Source: Phycisphaerales bacterium (GTDB taxonomy: Bacteria; Planctomycetota; Phycisphaerae; Phycisphaerales; SM1A02). From it: a stretch of DNA of 32,063 nucleotides. This document shows, one piece after another, positions 17,757-24,552 of the stretch (position 1 is the stretch's first letter; every line of letters starts with the position of its first letter). The stretch spans positions 13,965-46,027 of the forward strand of contig JAKVBQ010000025.1 in the NCBI GenBank assembly GCA_022447205.1, written 5' to 3'. The notes under the pieces are model-generated. The model ran no database searches. It saw nothing but the letters and a program-made list of their open reading frames with translations, and had not been told where the DNA came from. The translations under genes were made by a program, and so were the position numbers.

Positions 17757-18117
17757 CGACAGGCTCCTTGAATGTGATTCGTTCCGGCCATGATATGAAA
17801 TGAAGTGGACACTGAGCGCTCACGGCACCGAGGCATCATCAGAGGAATCGCACGAACAGCGCTTCGGCGATCCACAATGCCATGAATTCCACCTCGGAAG
17901 TCCGCCTTGCAGGCGTCTGGGAGGAATCAACGGGAAATCGCGGACTCGAGATCCCCATCCCGACGGGATTCCCCAATCATGTCGGGAGGGAGCTCCCAGA
18001 CGACGAAAGACGGACACCCGATGATCAGACGTGCTGATGGTTCAGTCCGGAAGCCCGCTCAGTCGAGTGATTCCGACACTCGGGTGAAGACCTGCACGAT
18101 TCATCGACGAACACGCT
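17757..18117. other. 361-base divergent intergenic region between the SIAE fusion gene and the esterase gene
   Basis: No convincing gene is seen. At the left it holds the ribosome site of the fusion gene (AAGGAG on the minus strand, 17764-17769) and a possible minus-strand -10 (TATCAT, 17790-17795). A GAGCGCTC palindrome lies at 17815-17822. The centre is dominated by inverted repeats listed separately (17914-18002). The short open frame at 17800-18024 has no family features and an Arg/Pro-rich composition typical of chance frames. Confidence 0.6.
17914..18002. repeat. Long-range 10-bp perfect inverted repeat with inner hairpins; possible structured RNA
   Basis: CGTCTGGGAG at 17914-17923 is exactly complementary to CTCCCAGACG at 17993-18002, enclosing 69 bases. 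Inside, TCCCGAC (17958-17964) pairs with GTCGGGA (17981-17987), and GGGAGCTCCC (17988-17997) is a perfect palindrome overlapping the right arm. CGCC (17903-17906) could instead pair with GGCG (17912-17915), competing with the outer stem. No T-run follows on either strand, so it is not an ordinary terminator. It sits in the gap between divergent genes and could be an RNA leader element of the gene at 18118 (116 bases downstream) or a DNA-binding site. No known riboswitch class was recognised. Confidence 0.35.
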
Positions 18118-19371
18118 ATGGTCGACGCCATGAAGGCCATGTCATGCTCGATCCTCATCGCCCTCCTCTCCGCCCAGGTATCCGGGGCGGACGACACGGA
18201 GCGTTGGCCACCCTCACATGAGATCCCAGTCGAGGATGGACGACGCGCCCTCGATGAGATGAGAACAGCGTGGCAGGAACGTGACGGGTGGCAGCTTCGC
18301 GCTGCGAACATTCGCGCTCACGTGCGCCAGACACTCGACCTTGACGAGCTCCCCCCACCCTGCCCACTGGATCCCGTCATGCATGACAGACACCTGCATG
18401 ACGGATATTCGGTGGAATCCGTCCACTTCGAGAGCTTCCCGGGCTTCTTCATCTCCGGGAACCTGTACCGCCCTGCGGACATCGAAGGTCCACATCCGAT
18501 CGTCCTGTGCCCGCACGGCCACGCAAGAGCCGACGGCACAAGACCCGAAGGGAGGTTCAGGGCCGACTACCAGAGGCTCTGTGCGACTCTTGCCCGCATG
18601 GGTGCACTGGTGCTCACCTGGGACATGGTGGGATGGGGCGAGAATGAACAGGTCCCCCATCGAAGACCCGAATCAACGGTACTGCAGACCTACAACACGA
18701 TGCGTGCAATCGATTTCATGCAGTCGTTGGAAGATGCGGACGGAGACAGGATCGGCATCACCGGCTCCTCCGGTGGCGGAACCCAGACATTCCTGGCGAC
18801 GATGCTGGATGAACGCATCGACGTCTCGGTGCCGGTGGTCATGGTGTCAGCACACTTCTTCGGTGGTTGTTCCTGTGAATCCGGCCTGCCCATCCACGAC
18901 GGACCGGGATTCAGGACGAACAACGTGGAGTTCGCGGCCTGTGCGGCACCACGACCGACCCTGTTGCTTTCGGTTGGCGGGGACTGGACGACGAACACCC
19001 CTGAAATCGAGTTCCCCTACCTGCAGGAGGTGTATCGAACGATGGGCGTTCCGGATGCCTGCGCGAACGTCCATCTTCCAGAAGAGGAACACGACTACGG
19101 ATCTGGCAAGCGATTCCCCGCATATCGATTCCTGGCACGGCATCTCGGACTGGATCTCGCCAGTGTGACGAACCCGGACGGGTCGATCGACGAGGCACCG
19201 GTGCATCTCCACCCGAGACACGAACTGCTGGCGTTCACTGACGGACACCCGAGACCACCACGTGCCCAGATGGGCGCCGAGGCCGTCGACAGTGCATGGG
19301 CCCGACACAAGCGAAGGCGCTCAACCCAGGGCAACGACACCCGAGACGAGGTTCGGCCCGAGGACAGTTGA
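18118..19371 (+). CDS. Secreted alpha/beta hydrolase, acetyl-xylan-esterase-like
   Basis: 417 residues. A signal peptide is visible (MKAMSCSILIALLSAQVSGA), beginning four codons after the first ATG; ATG 18130 is therefore an alternative start. The alpha/beta hydrolase core shows the oxyanion region IVLCPHGHARADG, then LVLTWDMVGWGENEQVPHR, nucleophile S218 in GITGSSGGGTQTFLATMLDERI, VVMVSAHFFGGCSCESGLPIH, and catalytic H325 in EEEHDYGSGKR. The layout matches the acetyl xylan esterase/Abhydrolase_7 group frequent in Planctomycetes, which removes acetyl or other acyl groups from plant or algal polysaccharides in the periplasm. It is divergent from the SIAE fusion gene, which suggests a shared de-O-acetylation theme. 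The tail from ~residue 375 is charged and probably disordered. The substrate is not determined. Confidence 0.85.
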   Translation: MVDAMKAMSCSILIALLSAQVSGADDTERWPPSHEIPVEDGRRALDEMRTAWQERDGWQLRAANIRAHVRQTLDLDELPPPCPLDPVMHDRHLHDGYSVESVHFESFPGFFISGNLYRPADIEGPHPIVLCPHGHARADGTRPEGRFRADYQRLCATLARMGALVLTWDMVGWGENEQVPHRRPESTVLQTYNTMRAIDFMQSLEDADGDRIGITGSSGGGTQTFLATMLDERIDVSVPVVMVSAHFFGGCSCESGLPIHDGPGFRTNNVEFAACAAPRPTLLLSVGGDWTTNTPEIEFPYLQEVYRTMGVPDACANVHLPEEEHDYGSGKRFPAYRFLARHLGLDLASVTNPDGSIDEAPVHLHPRHELLAFTDGHPRPPRAQMGAEAVDSAWARHKRRRSTQGNDTRDEVRPEDS

Positions 19372-19388
19372 AAGCTTGCGAGTCAAGG

Positions 19389-20297
19389 TCAGTCCTTCGG
19401 GGCAGGATCGTGTACAGGCAGTGCCCGATCCCCGATCAGCGCGAAGCGCCCATTGACCTTCCGGATCGCTTCGTCCATCGGAATTTCCTGACCAGGCAGG
19501 AAACCAGGAATCGCGAGCACCTGAATGACGGCGCCACCCAGCCCGCGATGGGTCACACCACGAGGGATCAGGATCAGTTGCCCGGCTTCGAGTGGAATGG
19601 ACCGGATGAGTTCGTCCACGTCACCTGCTTCGACCGCGCCGGCCAGGAGTTCACTCGTCCGGCGAGAAACGATCAGTCTCGCACCCGCAGGCGCTTCCTG
19701 CACGAGATAGAACTCGTCGAAACCACCTTCAACGGGATGGTAGTGGGAGAATGAATCATCGATCCTGACGCGGTGGCAGTTGAAACCATGCAGGACATAC
19801 GGTCCCCGCTCTGGATTCCACGTCAGCAGCAGTCGTCGATAGGCACCCGGGTCGGTCGCACAACCGCCGGGCCGGTCAGTGAGACGGGGATCGAAGTCCG
19901 GCCGGATGAGCGTCGGGATGTCGGGATCGATCATCACGTCGGTGGGAAGCACGAAGCTCACGAGTTCGTCGCCCGTACGAATCGACGAAGGGCCATCGGA
20001 TCGATGGATGACCATGTCTCCGATGCGCAGGCTGAGAGGCTGGGAACCCTCCCCGACGAACTCGCCCTCACCCTGCAGGAAGGTGACTCCCTGTGCGCCC
20101 GGAGGAAGCGGGCTCGAGGCATCATGCACCACGACGCTGTAACCGGGAGCGACCTGCCCCAGCCGTTCATTGAGCTCGGCGACACCTTCGCCTCGTTTCG
20201 AACCCGAGACATGAGCCACGACGACATCGGGAGGCAGTGCAGCATCCTGAAGCAACGGGCAGTTCGCGCTCAGCAGCACCGTAGCGAACAGGATCAT
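19389..20297 (-). CDS. Exported bicupin-like protein of unknown function, coupled to sodN
   Basis: 302 residues, starting with a short hydrophobic leader (MILFATVLLSANCPLL) that looks like a weak signal peptide. The N-terminal half (~40-125) has cupin-like strands but no metal motif. The C-terminal half holds a metal-type cupin: H185-Y-H187 in SHYHPVEGGFDEFYLV with E195, and H250 in PRGVTHRGLGG after EAGQLILIP. The central segment resembles sugar- or homogentisate-dioxygenase-style cupins only loosely, so no reaction is assigned. Its ATG overlaps the sodN stop (ATGA, 20294-20297 on the minus strand), so it should be translated with the superoxide dismutase. A role in metal delivery or in the oxidative-stress response is a guess from context. 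It ends 18 bases from the convergent esterase gene. Confidence 0.72.
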   Translation of the reverse strand: MILFATVLLSANCPLLQDAALPPDVVVAHVSGSKRGEGVAELNERLGQVAPGYSVVVHDASSPLPPGAQGVTFLQGEGEFVGEGSQPLSLRIGDMVIHRSDGPSSIRTGDELVSFVLPTDVMIDPDIPTLIRPDFDPRLTDRPGGCATDPGAYRRLLLTWNPERGPYVLHGFNCHRVRIDDSFSHYHPVEGGFDEFYLVQEAPAGARLIVSRRTSELLAGAVEAGDVDELIRSIPLEAGQLILIPRGVTHRGLGGAVIQVLAIPGFLPGQEIPMDEAIRKVNGRFALIGDRALPVHDPAPKD

Positions 20298-20902
20298 GAA
20301 CCAGCTCGATCCGCGATCCTCATCCAGTCGCCCTCACCTTCACCGGCATCAGCCCCGACGGCTGGCGGATACCAGGGAGCGACCGCCTTGATCGCATCGG
20401 AGAGTGCCTTCTGTACCGCCGGGTCAAGCGACTGGGCGGCCTTCATCGCCGCAACGCTGATGCGGTGATGCGCCGAGAGCCTCTCGAGGTACGCGTCATG
20501 GCCGGCTTCTCCAGCGGGCACGAACTTGACTCGCTGGGTCATGAAGTACCAGCTGTTGTCATGCTGCAGTTCACGGGAATGTTCCTCCTTGATCAGAACC
20601 CACCGTGAAATGGTGTTGAGGCTCGTGGCGTCGACCTTGCCCGAGAGCAGCGTGATCTGGGCCGATGCCTTGCTGATGGTCTCTCCCGCAAGCAGCATCT
20701 TCTTGATCATCATCGAGTCGTCGTAGATGCCGCAGGGAATCTCGCAATGCAGGGCCGTGGACGAGACCGGTGTCGCTGGCGCGTACGGAACCGTTCCAGA
20801 CAGGCCCTTGCTGCCTGCATCCGCGGAAGTGGCCAGGAGTGAACAGAAGAGTGCGGTCACGCCGAAGAGGACTGCCATCATGACGGGGGACTTGACTGAC
20901 AT
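20294..20902 (-). CDS. sodN: Nickel superoxide dismutase, exported precursor
   Basis: 202 residues. The nickel hook is HCEIPCGIYDD at residues 52-62; His52, Cys53 and Cys57 correspond to His1, Cys2 and Cys6 of mature NiSOD, which disproportionates superoxide. The rest is the four-helix bundle typical of the family (MMIKKMLLAGETISK, WVLIKEEHSRELQ, SLDPAVQKALSDAIKAVAPWYPP). It begins with a clear Sec signal (MAVLFGVTALFCSLLATSADA), then ~22 residues before the hook, so two processing steps are expected. No SodX-type maturation peptidase lies beside it. The frame is open 139 codons further upstream, but ATG 20902 directly precedes the signal peptide and has GAGG about nine bases ahead. The stop overlaps the start of the bicupin gene. 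Confidence 0.93.
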   Translation of the reverse strand: MSVKSPVMMAVLFGVTALFCSLLATSADAGSKGLSGTVPYAPATPVSSTALHCEIPCGIYDDSMMIKKMLLAGETISKASAQITLLSGKVDATSLNTISRWVLIKEEHSRELQHDNSWYFMTQRVKFVPAGEAGHDAYLERLSAHHRISVAAMKAAQSLDPAVQKALSDAIKAVAPWYPPAVGADAGEGEGDWMRIADRAGS

Positions 20903-20998
20903 GGATTCTGACCTCGAATGGGTTTGAGTGATTGCGAACACCGGCATGGTAGCCATGTAGGCAGTCGTCCCCTGAAACCGGAGGTCTTGAGGAAAATA

Positions 20999-21024
20999 CG
21001 GGGCCCGTCCTTGGACGGGCCCCG
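20999..21024 (-). terminator. Strong hairpin followed by a U-run on the minus strand
   Basis: A perfect 12-bp stem (CGGGGCCCGTCC with its complement) closes on two unpaired bases. Reading the minus strand, it is followed by TATTTTCC, the same kind of tail as the terminator at 26151-26180. No minus-strand protein gene ends before it: the next gene in that direction is sodN, about 97 bases further on. It could end a small RNA, act as an attenuator in the sodN leader, or block antisense transcription. Confidence 0.55.
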
Positions 21025-21033
21025 CGCTCCTCC

Positions 21034-21057
21034 GCAGCCGGTTCGAGAACCGGCTGC
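21034..21057 (+). terminator. Second strong hairpin, with a pyrimidine tail on the plus strand
   Basis: GCAGCCGGTTC at 21034-21044 pairs perfectly with GAACCGGCTGC at 21047-21057. On the plus strand it is followed by AATCTTCATCTTTCTCCCCC; the nine bases TCATCTTTC recur after the sthA terminator hairpin (29761-29769). It lies ten bases from the hairpin at 20999-21024, and each of the two has its tail on the outer side. Confidence 0.4.
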
Positions 21058-21211
21058 AATCTTCATCTTTCTCCCCCAATTCGGTTTCGGGGCGATCCGA
21101 AGCGGCCAGCAGGTCGAGAACGACCACTGACACTCGGATCCATGCCCCGTGTGCATCACCTGGATGCCAATCGGAGGGTTGGCGCGTGGAAGCGCCGATA
21201 CGGGGCCTGGA

Positions 21212-21229
21212 CAAGCGGATGACCGCTTG
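21212..21229. repeat. Small perfect hairpin in the sodN upstream region
   Basis: CAAGCGG at 21212-21218 pairs with CCGCTTG at 21223-21229 around a four-base loop. A second small stem, GGCGC (21181-21185) with GCGCC (21192-21196), follows on the minus strand. Together with the two large hairpins they would fold most of a minus-strand transcript starting near 21245. Confidence 0.35.
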
Positions 21230-21333
21230 AAGAGACCGGACCGTACGGGCCGATGTTAGCGCCAGGGCTTCCTGTTCAACGAGCACTGATTCCGGCAATC
21301 GGACAATCAAAGTTTCCATGTGAAAGACAAATC

Positions 21334-22419
21334 ATGGCTGAACGGCTGCCTCGGGAGACAGAAGACCTGTTCGATGAACTCGGAGTGGAATCGCCGCCTC
21401 GGGACATCGGTGGTGACAGAGCGAGGACAGGAACGGTCCTGCGAGTCACGACGAAGCGCTGGGGCGTCGCCGTTCTGAAGATCCCCAACCATCGCTCCAT
21501 CGCGGAACGATACGACCGGGAGGCCGCCATGCTCACCCTCCTTGAAATGGAATCTTCCCCGTCGACGCCCGCCCTCCTGAAGTACGAACCAGGCACGATC
21601 GCCTCGAACAAAAGCAACATGAACCGCCATGGGCAGTTCCTCCTCATGAATGAGCTGCCAGGTCGCCCGGGCGATGCGGCCATCGGTCTCCTTCAGTCCG
21701 AGGTTCAGATGACGCTTCGTGCCATCGCACCACTGCATGCAGCCTGGTGGAATCGTTCACCCCATGCGCTCGAACTGCCGAGATGGGGAAGCGGAAGCAG
21801 GAACAGCTCGAACCCCCATGAACGACGGATTCGCAGGTACCAGAATCGGTGTGTTCCGTTCCTGAACAGGCTCCAGAAGACCGGCGCGTTCCTGGAAGAT
21901 GATGAAGAAGGCATCCTCAGTCTCATGCACCAGGTCCAGGGTTCGCTGGCAGAAGACATCGCGAGTCTCACATCCGGCGAGACGACCTTGATCCATGGAG
22001 ATCTTCATCCCGAAAATCTGCTCTTCAGTGACGGTGCCCCCTCGGTGATCGACTGGCAGACCGCCTCGATCGGTCCTGTCATGCAGGACATCGTCCGACT
22101 TTCCGCCGAGGCCCTGAGAGGGCCGGATGCCGCATCAGACATGATCGACGTCATCGAAGAGCACCTGCACGAACTCGAGCGGCTCGGGGTACATCCAGAC
22201 GCCATCGACGGCGCACGAGGGGCCATCGACAGCTGCCTGCGGCTTCTGTTCGCGGGCGTGGTGAGCGGCTATGGTACGGATGCCCCACTCACGCCACGAG
22301 ACGAGACCGTTGCCCGGGTCCATGCGTCGAGGGATGGCCTGGCAGGCATCCTTTCTCGACATTTCAAACTGGACATCAGACTCCCGAGGGCTCCCCAGGA
22401 AGAGCACCACCATGATTGA
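21334..22419 (+). CDS. Aminoglycoside-phosphotransferase-like kinase (APH/CHK superfamily)
   Basis: About 361 residues. The kinase-like fold shows an N-lobe with TVLRVTTKRWGVAVLKIPNH (Lys of the ATP site), ERYDREAAMLTLL (the helix C-type Glu), the catalytic loop H221-G-D223-L-H-PENLLF and the metal-binding IDWQ motif. These are the Brenner motif and DFG-equivalent of APH, choline or ecdysteroid-type kinases, so it probably phosphorylates a small hydroxylated metabolite in the cytoplasm; there is no reason to infer antibiotic resistance. ATG 21334 is chosen because the frame upstream to 21253 has no conserved residues. The stop overlaps the start of the MBL-fold gene by eight bases, so the two are probably coupled. 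Confidence 0.82.
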   Translation: MAERLPRETEDLFDELGVESPPRDIGGDRARTGTVLRVTTKRWGVAVLKIPNHRSIAERYDREAAMLTLLEMESSPSTPALLKYEPGTIASNKSNMNRHGQFLLMNELPGRPGDAAIGLLQSEVQMTLRAIAPLHAAWWNRSPHALELPRWGSGSRNSSNPHERRIRRYQNRCVPFLNRLQKTGAFLEDDEEGILSLMHQVQGSLAEDIASLTSGETTLIHGDLHPENLLFSDGAPSVIDWQTASIGPVMQDIVRLSAEALRGPDAASDMIDVIEEHLHELERLGVHPDAIDGARGAIDSCLRLLFAGVVSGYGTDAPLTPRDETVARVHASRDGLAGILSRHFKLDIRLPRAPQEEHHHD

Positions 22420-23341
22420 ATCCGGCGCACGGAGCGAAGGGATCACCACCATCGATCTCGGATACAGATCCTGCCCCAGATGCGTCGCGGCGTTTCTGGT
22501 GCGGACTTCCGAGGGACCGGTCCTCGTGGAGTGCGGCCCGGCAAGCTGCATCGACGCACTTCGTGCCGGAATCGAAGCAGCAGGAACGACGCTCGAGGAG
22601 ATCAACCACCTCTTCCTCACGCACATTCATCTCGATCACGCCGGCGCGACAGGGACCTGCACCAGGGCTGGGGCGACCGCTCACGTCCACGAACGCGGAG
22701 CCCGTCATCTGATCGATCCGACGCAATTGATGGCGAGTGCGACCCGTGTGTTCGGGGATGCGCTGAAAAGGGACCTTGGAGCACTCGAGCAGTCCGACGA
22801 GAGTCGAATCGACTCGATGAACGACAATGACCGGGTGAAGGTCGGTGACGCGACGTTCACGGCACTTGAGACACCGGGTCATGCCCGGCACCATCATGCA
22901 TGGCTCATGGAGACCGGCGGAAACAGGCACCTGTTCTCCGGGGACGTCGCCGGCATGTGCCTGCCCGGCACCCGATTTGCAACGCTCCCCCTCGTCGCGC
23001 CAGAGCTTGATCCACCCACGTGGCTGCAATCGATCGATCGGATCCGATCAGTCGATGCGGACGCCCTCTGGCTGACGCATTTCGGACTGATCGAGCGACA
23101 TGGGGACTTCCTCGATCATGTGGAGCACAGGCTGAGGAGCGAACTCCAGTTCGTGGAAGAACTCATCAAGAGCCAGGGAGATCAGGCTTCCAATGCCCTC
23201 CTCGGACCCTACCGGGCATGGCACACCCAGGAAGCGAGGAAGCACGGCGTCGACATCGAGCTCCTCGACCTGCACTGCACCGACCAGCACTACCAGGCCA
23301 ATCTGGCCGGCGTGGGGCGCTGGATCGAAAAGCGCCCCTGA
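22412..23341 (+). CDS. MBL-fold metallo-hydrolase
   Basis: 309 residues. The zinc motif is H71-I-H73-L-D75-H76 within LFLTHIHLDHAGATG. A further metal His is in LETPGHARHHHAWLM, the bridging Asp is in HLFSGDVAGMCLPG, and the last His is in ALWLTHFGLIERHGD. This is a standard metallo-beta-lactamase fold of the glyoxalase II/lactonase type. It has no signal peptide and so is cytoplasmic. The C-terminal ~90 residues are helical (FLDHVEHRLRSELQFVEELI), a lid-like extension; the substrate is unknown. ATG 22412 lies inside the end of the kinase gene and has AGGAAG about nine bases ahead; a longer in-frame start at 22271 would overlap the kinase by some 150 bases and is unlikely. Confidence 0.87.
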   Translation: MIESGARSEGITTIDLGYRSCPRCVAAFLVRTSEGPVLVECGPASCIDALRAGIEAAGTTLEEINHLFLTHIHLDHAGATGTCTRAGATAHVHERGARHLIDPTQLMASATRVFGDALKRDLGALEQSDESRIDSMNDNDRVKVGDATFTALETPGHARHHHAWLMETGGNRHLFSGDVAGMCLPGTRFATLPLVAPELDPPTWLQSIDRIRSVDADALWLTHFGLIERHGDFLDHVEHRLRSELQFVEELIKSQGDQASNALLGPYRAWHTQEARKHGVDIELLDLHCTDQHYQANLAGVGRWIEKRP

Positions 23342-23391
23342 GGAGCCCAACGGTTTGACGGGATACGGCAGATCGTGGACCATTTCCCGCC

Positions 23392-24552
23392 ATGCCCACC
23401 ACTCTCCAGCTCAAGCGGGTCGCCGTCCTGATGGACCGGGCTTTTGGTTCCAATCGCGAGATCCTGAGGGGCATCCAGAGCTGGAACGCCACCGAATCAG
23501 ATTGGACGATTCACCATGCGGTCTCCGCTCCGCATGTGCTGCCGGCACTGCGTGAGTGGCAACCGGATGGGGTCATCGCCCATGTCACCGATCCAGAACT
23601 CGCTGAAGGCCTCGAGGCCTGGGGCGGACCGGTGGTCAACACCACCAGCACCCTGAATGACGCTGGATTTCCTCTCGTCGAAGTGGACCACCAGGAGACC
23701 GGTCGCCTGGCCGCACACCACTTCATCGATCGCGGGCATCTCGATTTCGCGTTCTTCGGCAGCAGCATGACGGGATTCAGCCTCGAACGGGAGCAGGGGT
23801 TCCGCGAGGTGATCGAGGAGCATGGTGCAACCCTCCACGTATGCCATGCCGACCAGACGCTCACCCGGACGAGACAGGAGAGCTGGATCCGGAACGAGGA
23901 GGAGATCGAACGCTGGCTGCTTGATCTCCCTCGTCCCTGCGCCGTCTTCGTGTCGAACGATGTTCCCGCTCGAATCGTGACGACTGCCTGCGAACACCTC
24001 GGCCTCAAGGTCCCTGAGGAATTCTCGATCCTTTCCGTCGACAACGACGAGTTCGAGTGCCTCTTCGCCCACCCGACGCTCTCCAGCATAGAAATCCCAT
24101 CGGAGAGGATCGGACGAGAGGCGGCAAGAACACTGCGCGCCTTGATGAGAGGCGAGCAACCACTTCACGACCGCAACTACCTCCCACCCGTGCAGATCAT
24201 CGAACGTGAATCGACCGATCTCGTCGCGACACCGGATCAGGCGATTCAGGCAGCCGTCGCCTTCATCAGGGCCCGTCACCCGGATCCCATTTCAGTGGAG
24301 GATGTCGCGAAATCGGCCCACTGTTCCCGAAGGACCCTTGAACGCAAGTTCCGCCAGTCCCTCGACCGGACCATTCACGAGGAACTGGCACGACAGAGGC
24401 TCGCGCACGCACGCCGCCTGCTGGCGGAGACGGATGCCGACCTGGAGACGATCGCCCAACGTGCCGGCTTCACCGATGCCCGCAGGCTCGCAGTGGTCTT
24501 CCGACAGCACTTCGACAGCTCACCGTCCAGTTTTCGCAGGACCATCCGCTGA
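23392..24552 (+). CDS. XylR-like transcriptional regulator: LacI-type sensor plus AraC HTH domain
   Basis: 386 residues, close to E. coli XylR (392). Residues ~8-275 form a periplasmic-binding-protein-like sugar sensor (RVAVLMDRAFGSNREILRGI, VEVDHQETGRLAAHHFIDRGH, FVSNDVPARIVTTACEHLGLKVPEEFSILSVDNDE). Residues ~283-386 are an AraC/XylS DNA-binding domain with two helix-turn-helices (ISVEDVAKSAHCSRRTLERKFRQ; LETIAQRAGFTDARRLAVVFRQ). In this family sugar binding triggers activation of sugar-use genes. No obvious sugar operon is adjacent; the closest candidates are the esterase genes and the mutarotase elsewhere in the window. It follows the MBL gene by 50 bases. Its last 33 bases overlap the convergent glycosylase gene. 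Confidence 0.9.
   Translation: MPTTLQLKRVAVLMDRAFGSNREILRGIQSWNATESDWTIHHAVSAPHVLPALREWQPDGVIAHVTDPELAEGLEAWGGPVVNTTSTLNDAGFPLVEVDHQETGRLAAHHFIDRGHLDFAFFGSSMTGFSLEREQGFREVIEEHGATLHVCHADQTLTRTRQESWIRNEEEIERWLLDLPRPCAVFVSNDVPARIVTTACEHLGLKVPEEFSILSVDNDEFECLFAHPTLSSIEIPSERIGREAARTLRALMRGEQPLHDRNYLPPVQIIERESTDLVATPDQAIQAAVAFIRARHPDPISVEDVAKSAHCSRRTLERKFRQSLDRTIHEELARQRLAHARRLLAETDADLETIAQRAGFTDARRLAVVFRQHFDSSPSSFRRTIR

Larger units (their letters stand above)
20903..21333. other. 431-base gap between divergent sodN and APH-like genes, rich in hairpins
   Basis: No well-supported gene is seen. The gap contains four hairpins: 20999-21024, 21034-21057, 21181-21196 (GGCGC/GCGCC) and 21212-21229. On the minus strand GGGGGAG is followed by an ATG at 21062-21064 that opens a short frame running through the two large hairpins, and an in-frame extension of sodN also crosses the gap; both look like chance open frames in GC-rich DNA. 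A weak minus-strand promoter (TTGAAC, 15 bases, TAACAT, around 21255-21281) would start a transcript of all four hairpins. Confidence 0.5.

Noticed and set aside
20294-21319. 341-residue reading of sodN with a 139-residue extra N-terminus
   Set aside because: The extension crosses strong hairpins, has no family features, and an internal ATG at 20902 opens a clear signal peptide with a ribosome site.
21334-22419. Aminoglycoside-resistance gene
   Set aside because: Only the general APH-superfamily catalytic motifs are present, and the context is metabolic.
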